Shown: positions 26,065-34,836, counted from the first letter of the stretch. The stretch is 64,000 bases of DNA from Sphingomonas glacialis (GCF_014653575.1 NZ_BNAQ01000002.1:372001-436000), one strand, 5' to 3'. Notes: generated by a model from the sequence alone, not told the origin. Numbers and translations: made by a program.

Positions 26065-26585
26065 TCGTCTCCACCCACGCTCGGCGCCCCGCGCGTCGCT
26101 GCGACACCCGCCGCCAAGGCCTCGAGCACCGCCTTCAATTCGGGATCGGCGATCGTCCTGAGGCTCGCGCCGAGATCGACCGGCACCGGCTTCAACGACG
26201 GCGGCGCGGCGCGCGGTCGCGGCACGGGGACGTCGCCCTGGCGGAACTGCACCTTGGCGACCGCGGCATAGCCGAAGAAGCGATTGACGCGCTCGATGAT
26301 CTCGGGCGCGATATGCTGCATCATCGTCGCATGCGCGCCGCGCACGACGAGATTGAGCGTGCCGCCGATACGCTCGCCGTGCGGGAATTTGATCGATTCG
26401 GGCGACGACACGCCGGCATAGCGCGGCCCGACGATCTCGCTCCAGCGGCTGACGACCGCGCTCTGGACGAAACCGAAGCGGCGAAACGCGGCGCGGCCCG
26501 CATCGGGCAGCAGCTCGGCGACCGATCGCGCACGGCCGCCGCGCGGGCGTTCGGCGACGGGTGCAGGAGTGGCGCGCTTGCTCAT
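26061..26585 (-). CDS. DUF721 domain protein
   Basis: A protein of about 174 residues with a basic N-terminus (RPRGGRARSVAELLPDAGRAAFRRFGF) and the DUF721 core (SRWSEIVGPRYAGVSSPESIKFP... LNLVVRGAHATMMQHIAPEIIERVNRFFGY). Members resemble DciA and related proteins that have been proposed to act with replication or zinc handling; in Alphaproteobacteria the gene is often beside mutY, as here (divergent, 26 bp). The start chosen is the ATG at 26585; one at 26597 is also possible. Confidence 0.86.
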   Translation of the reverse strand: MSKRATPAPVAERPRGGRARSVAELLPDAGRAAFRRFGFVQSAVVSRWSEIVGPRYAGVSSPESIKFPHGERIGGTLNLVVRGAHATMMQHIAPEIIERVNRFFGYAAVAKVQFRQGDVPVPRPRAAPPSLKPVPVDLGASLRTIADPELKAVLEALAAGVAATRGAPSVGGDE

Positions 26586-26611
26586 TGCGTCGTCCATGCC
26601 ATAGCGGAGCC

Positions 26612-27655
26612 GTGTCCGCCAAGCGTCCTTCCGCCCCGCCAGCAAAACTCCTGCTCGATTGGTACGATAGCCACGCGCGCGATCTGCCGTGGCGCGCCGC
26701 GCCCGGTAGCAACGCGCCCGATCCGTACCGGGTGTGGCTCTCCGAGATCATGCTCCAGCAGACGACGGTCGCCGCGGTGCGCCCGAAGTTCGAGGCGTTC
26801 GTCGCGCGCTGGCCCAGCGTCGAGGCACTCGCCGCCGCGCCCGAGGCCGATCTGATGGCGGCATGGGCGGGGCTCGGTTACTATGCCCGCGCCCGCAACC
26901 TCCACGCCTGCGCCCGCGCCGTCGTCGCCTTGGGCGATTTCCCGACGACCGAAGACGGCCTGCGCGCGCTGCCCGGCGTCGGCGCGTACACCGCCGCCGC
27001 CATCGCCGCGATCGCGTTCGGCGAACGCGCGGTGGTGGTCGACGCCAATGTCGCGCGCGTTGTCGCGCGGCTGTTCGCGATCGAACGCCCGCTGCCCGGG
27101 GGTATGCCCGAAGTGCGCGCGGCGACTGACGAGATCACCCCCGACACCCGCTCAGGCGATTTCGCGCAGGCGATGATGGACCTCGGCTCCTCGGTCTGCA
27201 CCCCGCGCAGCCCGCGCTGCCTCGCCTGCCCGCTCTCGAGCGTGTGCGAGGGCTACCGGCTCGGCAATCCCGAGGGCTTCCCGATCAAGGCGGCGAAACT
27301 CGCCAAGCCGCAGCGCCACGGCACGATCTTCTGGGCGCAGCATGACGACAAGGTCCTGCTCGTCCGCCGCCCGCCACGCGGGCTGCTCGGCGGAATGCGC
27401 GCGCTGCCGACCGGGCCGTGGGCCGACACCCCGCCCGGCCTCGCCGATCCGCCACTCGCCGCCGGCTGGCAGATGCTGCCCGAAACCGTCGCGCATGTTT
27501 TCACGCACTTCCGGCTCGAACTGTCGCTTGCGGTCGCGCGCGTGGATGGGCATTCGGACGACGGCGAATGGTGGGATGTGACCGAGATCGACTCGGCGGG
27601 CCTGCCGACGGTATTCGCCAAGGCGGCGGACGCCATCAGGAGGGCAAGACCATGA
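26612..27655 (+). CDS. mutY: A/G-specific adenine DNA glycosylase
   Basis: A 347-residue base-excision-repair enzyme that removes adenine opposite 8-oxoguanine. Seen are the catalytic Glu in WLSEIMLQQTTV, the helix-hairpin-helix LPGVGAYTAAAIAAIAF with the catalytic Asp in VVVDANVARV, the 4Fe-4S cluster cysteines in a C-x6-C-x2-C-x5-C pattern (CTPRSPRCLACPLSSVC), and a C-terminal NUDIX-like domain. A GTG at 26612 is the likely start. The stop overlaps the next gene's ATG (ATGA). Confidence 0.95.
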   Translation: MSAKRPSAPPAKLLLDWYDSHARDLPWRAAPGSNAPDPYRVWLSEIMLQQTTVAAVRPKFEAFVARWPSVEALAAAPEADLMAAWAGLGYYARARNLHACARAVVALGDFPTTEDGLRALPGVGAYTAAAIAAIAFGERAVVVDANVARVVARLFAIERPLPGGMPEVRAATDEITPDTRSGDFAQAMMDLGSSVCTPRSPRCLACPLSSVCEGYRLGNPEGFPIKAAKLAKPQRHGTIFWAQHDDKVLLVRRPPRGLLGGMRALPTGPWADTPPGLADPPLAAGWQMLPETVAHVFTHFRLELSLAVARVDGHSDDGEWWDVTEIDSAGLPTVFAKAADAIRRARP

Positions 27656-29028
27656 TTCGAGCGATGATTCCGATCACGTTGCTGGCGACGATCGCCGGAT
27701 CCGCGGCGCTCGCCGGGCAGGCGTCACCGCAGCCCGTCCCCCAGCAGTCCGCTCCAGCGACAGCTGCGAACGACGATTTCGTCGTGACCGAACGGCTTGG
27801 CAGCAAAGATCTGGCGCGCTTCCCGAAGACCTTCGGGCTGTTCACCGATTACATCAACAGCAACAAAATCCCCGGCGTGGTCGGCGCGTTCGGCCAAGGT
27901 CAGACGCCAACCGCGATCGTCGCCTCCGGCAAGCTCGGCGACGAGCCAGGCGCTCCGCGTGTGGACAAGGACAGCCTGTGGCGCGTCTATTCGATGACCA
28001 AGCCGATCACCGCGATGGCCGCGATGATCCTGATCGAAGAGGGCAAGATGCGCCTCGATCAGCCGGTCAGCGACTTCATCCCCGCGTTCAAAACCATGCG
28101 CGTCCAGATCAGCCCCGATTCGCTCGAGACGCGCCCTGCGACCAAGCCGATCACGATCCGCAACCTGCTCACCCACACCGCAGGGCTCGGCTACACGATC
28201 ATCACCAAGGGCCCGCTGCTGAAAGCGTATGAAGACGCCGGCATCACCCCCTTCACCTCCGACGCCAAGACCGAGGCGCAGCTCCGCCTCAAGCGCCCCG
28301 CGACGCTGGAAGCCTTTGCTAACAAGGTCGCCACGCTCCCGCTGATCGCCGAGCCCGGCACCAAATGGAGCTATTCGATCGGCCTCGACGTGATGGGCCG
28401 CGTGATCGAGGTCGCCTCGGGCCAGTCGTTCGACGGCTTCCTCCAGCAGCGCATCTTCACCCCGCTCAAGATGAACTCGAGCTATTTCCAGGTCCCCGCA
28501 TCGAACGCGCGCCGCCTGGCGACGGGCTATTTCATCGCCGGCAACACGCGCGTCCCGCTCGATCCCGGCGCGACCTCGGTCTTTCTCCAGAAGCCGAGCT
28601 TCCCCTATGGCGGCGCCGGGCTGGTGACGTCGGCAACCGATTACGACCGCTTCCTCCACATGCTGCAGAACGGCGGCAGCCTCGACGGCGTCCGCATCCT
28701 CAAGCCCGCCACCGCCAGGCTCGCCATGTCGAACCTGCTGCCGACCGGCGTGATCTACCCCGGCGCGGTCTCGGCGACCGGCGGCACGACCAACCCGCAG
28801 GGCTTCGGCGCGGGCGGCTCGGTCACGCTCAACGACACGCCCGGCGGCCCGGCCAAGGGCACCTATGGCTGGGGCGGGGCTGCGGGCACGATCGCCTGGG
28901 TCGATCCGGTCAACCAGGTCCGCGCGACGATCATGGTCAATTACCTGCCGGGCGACAAATGGCCGCTGCGCGTCGAATCGACCAAGGCGGTGTATGCCGA
29001 CCTTGCCCCCTCGCTCCAGCGCAAGTGA
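27652..29028 (+). CDS. Serine hydrolase, beta-lactamase/penicillin-binding-like (class C fold)
   Basis: A 458-residue exported protein. A signal peptide (LLATIAGSAALAGQA) is followed by a beta-lactamase-family domain: catalytic S114-x-x-K117 (SMTK), the Tyr motif in WSYSIG, and the third motif near YGWGGAAG. Such proteins include esterases and D-aminopeptidases; beta-lactamase activity is not implied. It is translationally coupled to mutY (ATGA overlap; AGGAGG upstream), which is probably incidental. Nothing in the neighbourhood suggests the substrate. Confidence 0.9.
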   Translation: MIRAMIPITLLATIAGSAALAGQASPQPVPQQSAPATAANDDFVVTERLGSKDLARFPKTFGLFTDYINSNKIPGVVGAFGQGQTPTAIVASGKLGDEPGAPRVDKDSLWRVYSMTKPITAMAAMILIEEGKMRLDQPVSDFIPAFKTMRVQISPDSLETRPATKPITIRNLLTHTAGLGYTIITKGPLLKAYEDAGITPFTSDAKTEAQLRLKRPATLEAFANKVATLPLIAEPGTKWSYSIGLDVMGRVIEVASGQSFDGFLQQRIFTPLKMNSSYFQVPASNARRLATGYFIAGNTRVPLDPGATSVFLQKPSFPYGGAGLVTSATDYDRFLHMLQNGGSLDGVRILKPATARLAMSNLLPTGVIYPGAVSATGGTTNPQGFGAGGSVTLNDTPGGPAKGTYGWGGAAGTIAWVDPVNQVRATIMVNYLPGDKWPLRVESTKAVYADLAPSLQRK

Positions 29029-29041
29029 TCGGCATAGCGTG

Positions 29042-29908
29042 ATGTCCCCAGGCTTTACCGGCGGTCTGCTCGACCGCGCCGATGCGCTGCGCCACGATCC
29101 CGAGGGGTTAGCCGCGGCACGCAGCGACTGGCGCGCACGCGTGCTGCGGCTCGACCGCTTCGAGCCCGAGCTCGATGGCGAGGGCCGGCTCGGCTGGTCC
29201 TCGCTCGCCGAGACGCCCGAGGAGGCCGAGCTGATCCTGCTCGGTTTCGACGAAGCGCGCCGCCCGCATTTCGCGGCGTATCTGCCGGGGATGCGCGCAC
29301 CGGCCGGGCGCTCGCCGCGGCTGTTCGCGCTGCTCGACCAGTTCGCGCCGGGCGAGGCGGCGACCTACGCCGCGGCGCGCTCGGTGCTCGACTGGCACAG
29401 CCGCCACCAGTTCTGCGCGAATTGCGGGCACCAGACCGCGCTGTTCCGCGCCGGCTGGGGCCGCGCCTGCCCCAATTGCAAGGCCGAGCATTTCCCGCGC
29501 GTCGACCCAGTGGTGATCATGATCGCGGAACATGATGGCCGCGCGCTGCTCGGCCGCCAGCCGGCGTTCCCGCCGGGCCGCTACTCTGCGCTGGCGGGGT
29601 TCCTCGAGCCCGGCGAATCGATCGAGGAAGCCGTCGCGCGCGAAATCATGGAGGAAGCGGGCGTCCGCGTTTCGGGCGTGCGCTACATCGCGAGCCAGCC
29701 CTGGCCCTTCCCCTCCTCGCTGATGATCGCCTGTGTCGGCAGCGCCGAGGACGACGCGATCACGCTCGACACCAACGAGCTCGAGGACGCGATCTGGGTG
29801 TCGCGCGACGACGTGCGCGCGGTGCTGGCGGGCGGCGACGGCCCGTTTTTGCCGCCGCCGCCTTACGCGATTGCGTATACGTTGTTGAAGGCTTGGGCCG
29901 AGGGATAA
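29042..29908 (+). CDS. nudC: NAD(H) pyrophosphatase / RNA decapping hydrolase NudC
   Basis: A 288-residue NUDIX enzyme. The zinc ribbon uses C125, C128, C143 and C146; the Nudix box spans about 186-208 (GFLEPGESIEEAVAREIMEE), and the NudC signature SQPWPFPSSLM follows at 218-228. It hydrolyses NADH to NMNH and AMP and can remove NAD caps from RNA. The ATG at 29042 follows the hydrolase stop by 13 bp. In-frame GTG at 29039 is an alternative. Confidence 0.95.
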   Translation: MSPGFTGGLLDRADALRHDPEGLAAARSDWRARVLRLDRFEPELDGEGRLGWSSLAETPEEAELILLGFDEARRPHFAAYLPGMRAPAGRSPRLFALLDQFAPGEAATYAAARSVLDWHSRHQFCANCGHQTALFRAGWGRACPNCKAEHFPRVDPVVIMIAEHDGRALLGRQPAFPPGRYSALAGFLEPGESIEEAVAREIMEEAGVRVSGVRYIASQPWPFPSSLMIACVGSAEDDAITLDTNELEDAIWVSRDDVRAVLAGGDGPFLPPPPYAIAYTLLKAWAEG

Positions 29909-29964
29909 TTGCCCGCGTGCAGGCCTCGTTCCCTGTTGTAACGCCGACCCGCCACCTAAGCTGA

Positions 29965-30037
29965 TGACCCTCTTTTGGGCTAATTCGTACGTTGACCCAT
30001 ATTTGGGTAAAAACTACTATTGACCCTAATATGGCAA
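29965..30037 (+). promoter_or_regulatory. Triple operator-like repeat over a leaderless promoter
   Basis: Three copies of TGACCC-N6-GG(G/C) begin at 29965, 29993 and 30021, exactly 28 bp apart: TGACCCTCTTTTGGGCTA, TGACCCATATTTGGGTAA and TGACCCTAATATGGCAAG. The middle copy overlaps a -35 box TTGACC (29992-29997); 17 bp later lies a -10 box TACTAT (30015-30020). Transcription should begin near 30027-30031, at the ATG at 30031, and the third copy covers that start. The arrangement suggests repression by a dimer array, perhaps autoregulation. Confidence 0.72.
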
Positions 30038-30690
30038 GTGATCACTCCTATGCAGCCCTGATGGGCGACCTGGTGCGCAGCGAAAGCAGCGAGGCCATCG
30101 ACGCGCTACATGATCATTTCAACAATGCCGTCGATCGCCAAAACGATGAGCGAAGGCCCGCCTTGGCATCGCCGCTCACCATCACGCTAGGGGATGAATT
30201 CCAGGGATTGATGCTGTCATTCCGTGAAGCGGCCTTCGCGGCGCGCGCAATGCGGCTCGAGCTGTTTGGCCATGGCATCGAATGTCGGTTCGTCATCGGG
30301 GCGATTTCGCTTCGTACTCCGCTCAACGACAAGCGGGCGTGGAACATGATGGGACCGGGACTCAGCGCGGCACGCGCCAAACTCAACGACAAGCGGGCGT
30401 CATCGCTCTACCGCTTTTCCTTTCCGAACGATCCTCTCCTGGAGCAGCTGCTTGATGCAATCGGGGCGGGCCTGACCGCCATCGAGCGGCGCTGGACCGA
30501 AACACAGCGCAGTGACGTTCTCGCCGCCCTCGACGGTTTGAACGCAACGGACATTGCCGCGCGGCGTAACGTGTCGGTGCATACGGTATACAAAGTGCAG
30601 CGGTCGGGCGAGCTTGATCTCTACCAGACCCAATGGCAGGCTATTTACGAAGCACTTGCCGCCATCGATCGCAAGTCTGGAGGCGGGTGA
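30031..30690 (+). CDS. SatD-like protein with C-terminal HTH
   Basis: A 219-residue soluble protein. The N-terminus (YAALMGDLVRSES, then LTITLGDEFQGL and RFVIGAIS) matches the SatD family, whose biochemical role is unknown. Residues about 165-195 (DGLNATDIAARRNVSVHTVYKVQRSGELD) form a sigma-region-4/LuxR-like helix-turn-helix, so DNA binding is likely. No Shine-Dalgarno is present before the ATG, and the promoter geometry predicts a leaderless transcript. The next gene overlaps by one base. The base composition is visibly lower in GC than the flanks, which suggests acquisition. Confidence 0.75.
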   Translation: MASDHSYAALMGDLVRSESSEAIDALHDHFNNAVDRQNDERRPALASPLTITLGDEFQGLMLSFREAAFAARAMRLELFGHGIECRFVIGAISLRTPLNDKRAWNMMGPGLSAARAKLNDKRASSLYRFSFPNDPLLEQLLDAIGAGLTAIERRWTETQRSDVLAALDGLNATDIAARRNVSVHTVYKVQRSGELDLYQTQWQAIYEALAAIDRKSGGG

Positions 30691-31121
30691 TGCAACAGAT
30701 CCTTCACGCGCTGGCATACACGATCGCGGGATATTTTCTCCTTACCTGGTTTGGCAATGTTCTTTGTCGCCAGATCTTCAGTTTGACGGGGCTCAAAGAC
30801 GCGACGGCGAGCGATGACGCGCCAGCGCACAACGCCGGCCGGTGGATCGGCACGCTTGAACGGATCATCCTTGCGATCGGGGTCATCCTGCAGCGCTGGG
30901 AAATCCTCGCTGCCGTCATCGCGCTCAAAACCGTGTCACGCTTCAAGGATTTGGATAAGCGCGACTTTGCCGAATACTTTCTGGTCGGTTCGCTGTTTAG
31001 CATCCTGTGGGCCATGCTCGTTGCCGGCGCCTGGCAAGCCTATGATCATAGTGTGGGCATGGATTTGCGCCATCGCGCAACGGTCCTGCTTGGCGTGGAG
31101 GCAATAAAGCCAAAGGCGTGA
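30690..31121 (+). CDS. Membrane protein coupled to the SatD-like gene
   Basis: A 143-residue protein with three predicted membrane helices (about 6-24, 55-80 and 95-116) and a charged loop RFKDLDKRDFAEYF between helices 2 and 3. The start ATG overlaps the preceding stop (TGATG) and has GGAGGCGGG upstream, so it is translationally coupled to the SatD-like gene. SatD-like genes are commonly paired with small membrane proteins, but I do not recognise this one with certainty. The gene is followed by about 200 bp without a recognisable feature before pheA. Confidence 0.68.
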   Translation: MQQILHALAYTIAGYFLLTWFGNVLCRQIFSLTGLKDATASDDAPAHNAGRWIGTLERIILAIGVILQRWEILAAVIALKTVSRFKDLDKRDFAEYFLVGSLFSILWAMLVAGAWQAYDHSVGMDLRHRATVLLGVEAIKPKA

Positions 31122-31318
31122 CGACAGTCCGCAGGAACGCGCGCGTCTCCTCCACATCAATCGGCGATAGCCCTGTCCTACAAGCGACGTTCATGATATG
31201 TACCACGCCGCTCTTTGAAATCGTCGAGCCCGCGCAACCGCAATAGCGCAGAAATGGAAACGATCGCCGTTGTAAACACCACGTTCAGGGGTCAATCGAG
31301 TCAACCAACCGCCTCCCC

Positions 31319-32209
31319 TCACCCCCGCGCCCGCGCGCGCCGATACGTCCCCAGCACGCGCACCCATTTCGAATGGAACCCCAGTTCCTCGAGCGCGCGG
31401 TCGAGCCCATGCTCGCCCGGCCGCCCCTCGACATCGGCGTAGAACTCGGTCGCGGCAAAGCTCCCGCCGCGCTGATAGCTTTCGAGCTTGGTCATGTTGA
31501 CGCCGTTGGTCGCAAAGCCCCCCATCGCCTTGTAGAGCGCGGCGGGGACGTTCTTCACTTCGAAGATCAGCGTCGTCATCCACGCACCCTCACCAATCGG
31601 GGGATGCCCAGCGCGCGCCAGCACGACGAAGCGCGTCGTGTTGTGATCGGCGTCGGCAATGTCGCTGGCGAGCGTCTCGAGCCCGTACAGCGCCGCCGCA
31701 CCCGGCGGGGCGAGCGCCGCGAGCGTCGGGTCGCCACGCTCGGCCACCACCGCCGCAGCACCCGCGGTGTCGGGATAGGCGACCGGCGCGATGCCGCGCT
31801 CGCGCAGCCAGTGGCGGCATTGGCCGAGCGCTTGCGGATGGCTCATCGCCTCGCGCACGCCCGAGAGCGGCCCCTGCCCCATCAGCGCATAGCGAATGCC
31901 GAGGAAATGCTCGCCGGTGATCACCAGCCCCGATTCGGGGAGCAAGAAATGGATGTCGGCGACGCGCCCGTGGAGCGAATTCTCGATCGGGATGATCGCG
32001 CAATCCGCCCGCCCGTCGCGCACCGCGTCGATCGCGTCGGCGAAGTCGAAGCACGGCAGCGGCAGCCCGTCGGGGAACGCCTCCACTGCGGCGATATGCG
32101 AATTGGCGCCGGGCGCGCCCTGAAAGGCGACCGCGCGGTCGGGCGCGGCGGCGGCGGCCTGGGTCATCTGGGCGACGAGCGCGCGGGCGGGTTCGGCGAA
32201 ATTTTCCAT
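31319..32209 (-). CDS. pheA: Prephenate dehydratase
   Basis: A 296-residue monofunctional enzyme that converts prephenate to phenylpyruvate. The catalytic domain shows VAFQGAPGANSHIAA and the DHNTTRFVVL motif containing the essential Thr. The C-terminal ACT regulatory domain contains KNVPAALYKAMGGFATNGVNMTKLESY, a variant of the usual ESRP motif, so phenylalanine feedback may be altered. The ATG at 32209 is preferred over upstream in-frame starts. It diverges from the cytochrome c gene. Confidence 0.94.
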   Translation of the reverse strand: MENFAEPARALVAQMTQAAAAAPDRAVAFQGAPGANSHIAAVEAFPDGLPLPCFDFADAIDAVRDGRADCAIIPIENSLHGRVADIHFLLPESGLVITGEHFLGIRYALMGQGPLSGVREAMSHPQALGQCRHWLRERGIAPVAYPDTAGAAAVVAERGDPTLAALAPPGAAALYGLETLASDIADADHNTTRFVVLARAGHPPIGEGAWMTTLIFEVKNVPAALYKAMGGFATNGVNMTKLESYQRGGSFAATEFYADVEGRPGEHGLDRALEELGFHSKWVRVLGTYRRARARG

Positions 32210-32343
32210 GGGAGCCGGGCGGTAACCGCCTTGCATCCGTGCGGCAAGCTTGGCTTGCGGTGCGCCCCGCGCGAATCTATGGGTCAAACCAACTACGTGG
32301 TCCTTCAGGGGGACCCTCCTGCGGCAGAGGCGGAAAAACGAGC

Positions 32344-33060
32344 ATGGATAACCGGACCAACACGATTGCGGGCTGGATTTTGGGCAGCATGGCGGCTGCG
32401 CTCGCGCTCGGTATTGCCGGCCACATGATTGTCGCGCCGATCACGTCTGAGAAAGAAGGCTATCCGATCGAGGCACCGGCCGACGACGCTGGTGGCGGCG
32501 GCCCCGCCGCGCCCGACAAGCCGATCGCCGATCTGCTCGCCACCGCCGACGCGACGCACGGCGCCGATGTCTTCAAGAAGTGCGGCGCCTGCCACACCGT
32601 CGCGCAGGGCGGCGCCAACGGCATCGGCCCGAACCTGTGGGGCACCGTCGGCGAGGCGATCGCGCAAGGCAAGGCGGGCTACGCCTTCTCCGACGCGCTC
32701 AAGACCGCGGGCGCCGGCAAGAAGTGGGATTTCGATCAGCTTAACAAGTGGCTGACCAGCCCGCGCGCCTATGCCGCAGGCACCAAGATGACCTTTGCCG
32801 GTCTGACCGACGCCAAGGATCGTGCCGACGTGATCCTCTATCTCAACACGCAGGGGTCGAACCTGCCGCTGCCCGCCCCCGCGGCCGGTGCGCCGACCGC
32901 AACCGACGCCAAGGCGCCGCCAGCGGCTGGCGCGGCCGATCCGGGCGGCAAGGCCTCGCCGAGCGCAGCGGGTCTCGGCAACGAGACCGCGCCCGCCGCA
33001 GCCGGCAAGGTCTCCTCCTCGCCGCTCGGCCGCGAGACCGCGGCGCCGGTCGCCAAATAA
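32344..33060 (+). CDS. Membrane-anchored cytochrome c (CycM/c552-like)
   Basis: A 238-residue class I cytochrome c. Residues 11-31 form an uncleaved membrane anchor; the haem motif is C80-G-A-C83-H84 and the likely Met ligand is M149 in GTKMTFAG. A Pro/Ala/Gly-rich tail of about 60 residues follows the haem domain and is unusual in length. It resembles the CycM cytochrome that passes electrons from the bc1 complex to aa3 oxidase in Alphaproteobacteria. It is commonly beside pheA, as here. A hairpin terminator lies 15 bp downstream. Confidence 0.92.
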   Translation: MDNRTNTIAGWILGSMAAALALGIAGHMIVAPITSEKEGYPIEAPADDAGGGGPAAPDKPIADLLATADATHGADVFKKCGACHTVAQGGANGIGPNLWGTVGEAIAQGKAGYAFSDALKTAGAGKKWDFDQLNKWLTSPRAYAAGTKMTFAGLTDAKDRADVILYLNTQGSNLPLPAPAAGAPTATDAKAPPAAGAADPGGKASPSAAGLGNETAPAAAGKVSSSPLGRETAAPVAK

Positions 33061-33074
33061 CCTCAGAAGGAAAA

Positions 33075-33098
33075 GCCCCTCCCCTTTAGGGGAGGGGC
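33075..33098. terminator. Bidirectional hairpin between cytochrome c and LOG genes
   Basis: GCCCCTCCCC and GGGGAGGGGC form a perfect 10-bp stem around TTTA. It sits between convergent stops (33060 and 33109). No T-run follows on either strand, so termination is inferred; the sequence is also the hairpin unit of the larger repeats at 10494 and 15146. Confidence 0.65.
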
Positions 33099-33108
33099 GA
33101 AGAAGGGC

Positions 33109-34047
33109 TCAGTCCTTGTCGCGGTAGAAGTCCTTCACCACCGCCCAGCCTTCCTCGGCGGTTTCGACGAAGGTGAAGATGCTCAGATCCTTCGCCGAGA
33201 CGACGCCTTCCTCGACCAGCGCCTCGAAATTGACGACGCGTTCCCAGAATTTGCGACCGTAGAGCAGCACCGGGATCGGCGCGATCTTGCCCGTCTGGAT
33301 CAGCGTCAGCAGCTCGAACAGCTCGTCGAATGTCCCGAACCCGCCCGGGAACGCCGCCAGCGCGCGCGCGTGGAGCAGGAAGTGCATCTTGCGCAGCGCG
33401 AAATAGTGGAACTGCATCGACAGCGCGGGCGTCACATAGGGGTTCGGCGCTTGCTCGTGCGGCAGCACGATGTTGAGCCCGACCGATTCGTACCCCGCCT
33501 CGGCCGCACCGCGGTTAGCCGCTTCCATGATCGACGGCCCGCCGCCCGAGCAGACGACGAATTGGCGCTTGCCCTCCTCGTCGACCGGGAAGGCGCTGAC
33601 GAGCTGCGCGAGTTCATAGGCGACGTCGTAATATTTCGACTTCTCGACCAAGCTCTCGGCAATGCGGATCGACGCTTCGTTGCGATCGACCGCGTTGCGC
33701 GCGAGATCGAGCAGCGCCTGCGCCTTGGACGGTTCGGGGATCCGCGCCGATCCGTACATCACGAAGGTCGAGCCGATCTTGGCCTCGTCGAGGATCAGCT
33801 GCGGCTTGAGCAACTCGAGCTGGAAGCGGACCGGGCGCAGATCCTCGCGCAGCAGGAAGTCCATGTCCTGGAAGGCGAGGCGATAGGCCGGGTTCTCGGT
33901 CTGCGGGGTGCTGACGGCGGCCTTGGCATTCTCGGCGTCCTGGCGTGCGCGCGCAAAGACGCGGGCTGGGACATGCGTATGCGTGTCGGGGCTGTGGCTG
34001 TCAGCGTGCGTGGCGTCGGGCGTTCCCGATTTCGGTGTCTCTGTCAT
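33109..34047 (-). CDS. LOG family protein (cytokinin-type nucleoside monophosphate phosphoribohydrolase)
   Basis: About 312 residues. The Rossmann-like core has VVCSGGGPSIMEAANRGA and the signature PGGFGTFDELFELLT with its catalytic Glu. It belongs to the larger TIGR00730-type LOG proteins with an extended N-terminus, which is acidic/His-rich here (HADSHSPDTHTHVP) and may be disordered. Enzymes of this family release a nucleobase from nucleoside 5'-monophosphates. The ATG at 34047 is one of two close options (34056 is the other). Confidence 0.9.
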   Translation of the reverse strand: MTETPKSGTPDATHADSHSPDTHTHVPARVFARARQDAENAKAAVSTPQTENPAYRLAFQDMDFLLREDLRPVRFQLELLKPQLILDEAKIGSTFVMYGSARIPEPSKAQALLDLARNAVDRNEASIRIAESLVEKSKYYDVAYELAQLVSAFPVDEEGKRQFVVCSGGGPSIMEAANRGAAEAGYESVGLNIVLPHEQAPNPYVTPALSMQFHYFALRKMHFLLHARALAAFPGGFGTFDELFELLTLIQTGKIAPIPVLLYGRKFWERVVNFEALVEEGVVSAKDLSIFTFVETAEEGWAVVKDFYRDKD

Positions 34048-34084
34048 CCACCGCATCTAAGCGCCGCGCGCGCGAATTTGAAGC

Positions 34085-34750
34085 CTAGCGGCAGAACGCC
34101 TTGTGATCGTCCTCGAAATGGAAGTGGTTGGCATGCGCCGCATTGTAGTCCGGGCTGAGCACCGTGCCGAAGCGGCGGCACGCCGAATCGTGGATCGCGC
34201 GCAGGAACGCCCGCGCATTGGGATCGCCGCCGTTCCAGTCCTGCTGAACCGTGATTCGCCGCCCGTTCCTCAGCACGACCGCGGACACATCGACCGCATT
34301 GGCAAGCGCGTGCCCCGACAACCGCCCCGCCCCCGCCGCCGATCCGATCACGGCGCGACACGCATATGTTCCCATGCTTTCGACGCGGACCACGTCGCTG
34401 CCGAGCATCTGCCGCGCGGCAGGCGCGACGGCATGTTCGATCCAGCCGGTGAAACTGCGCGCGAGGCCGCAGCGCATCGCCTTGAGATTGGTGACGGGTA
34501 CGCCGATGTCGATCAGTTGCACCGCCCCGACGATCTGGCACCCACCGCCATAATCGCGATCGGGCAAGGGCGAATAGCGCACATCCTCGCGCGACAGATC
34601 GGCGAAGCACGCTTGCGTCTCGCGACTCGTCGGCAGGCTGAGCGTGATCGGCCGGCTCCCGCGCGGGCGAGTCGGCGGGCGCTGGTCGTGTCCGCTCGAA
34701 CAGGCGGCGAGCAGCAGCGACACGAGGACGGTGAGAGAGCGGCGCGACAT
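34085..34750 (-). CDS. Extensin-like family lipoprotein
   Basis: A 221-residue envelope protein. A lipoprotein signal (LLLAAC, Cys17) is followed by an Arg/Pro-rich linker and a domain with conserved Cys residues (TQACFADL, GGGCQIVG, AMRCGLA, TYACRAVI, DSACRRFG) and motifs LSGHALANAVDVSAVVL and HANHFHFE. The His/Asp arrangement (SGHALANAVD and NHFHF) resembles zinc peptidases of the LAS type, so peptidoglycan cleavage is plausible, though the family is named after a plant protein. 37 bp upstream of the LOG gene on the same strand. Confidence 0.86.
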   Translation of the reverse strand: MSRRSLTVLVSLLLAACSSGHDQRPPTRPRGSRPITLSLPTSRETQACFADLSREDVRYSPLPDRDYGGGCQIVGAVQLIDIGVPVTNLKAMRCGLARSFTGWIEHAVAPAARQMLGSDVVRVESMGTYACRAVIGSAAGAGRLSGHALANAVDVSAVVLRNGRRITVQQDWNGGDPNARAFLRAIHDSACRRFGTVLSPDYNAAHANHFHFEDDHKAFCR

Positions 34751-34836
34751 GGCGACTCGATACCAACCCGTTGGTTAACGCCGCCACAACCTTGCGACGA
34801 ACGACTCATCGCTTGACGCGCGCTGCGCGGGCTCTA

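Noticed and set aside
27652..29028. Antibiotic-resistance beta-lactamase
   Set aside because: The SxxK fold is shared with esterases and peptidases; no feature singles out a true class C resistance enzyme and the neighbours are housekeeping genes.
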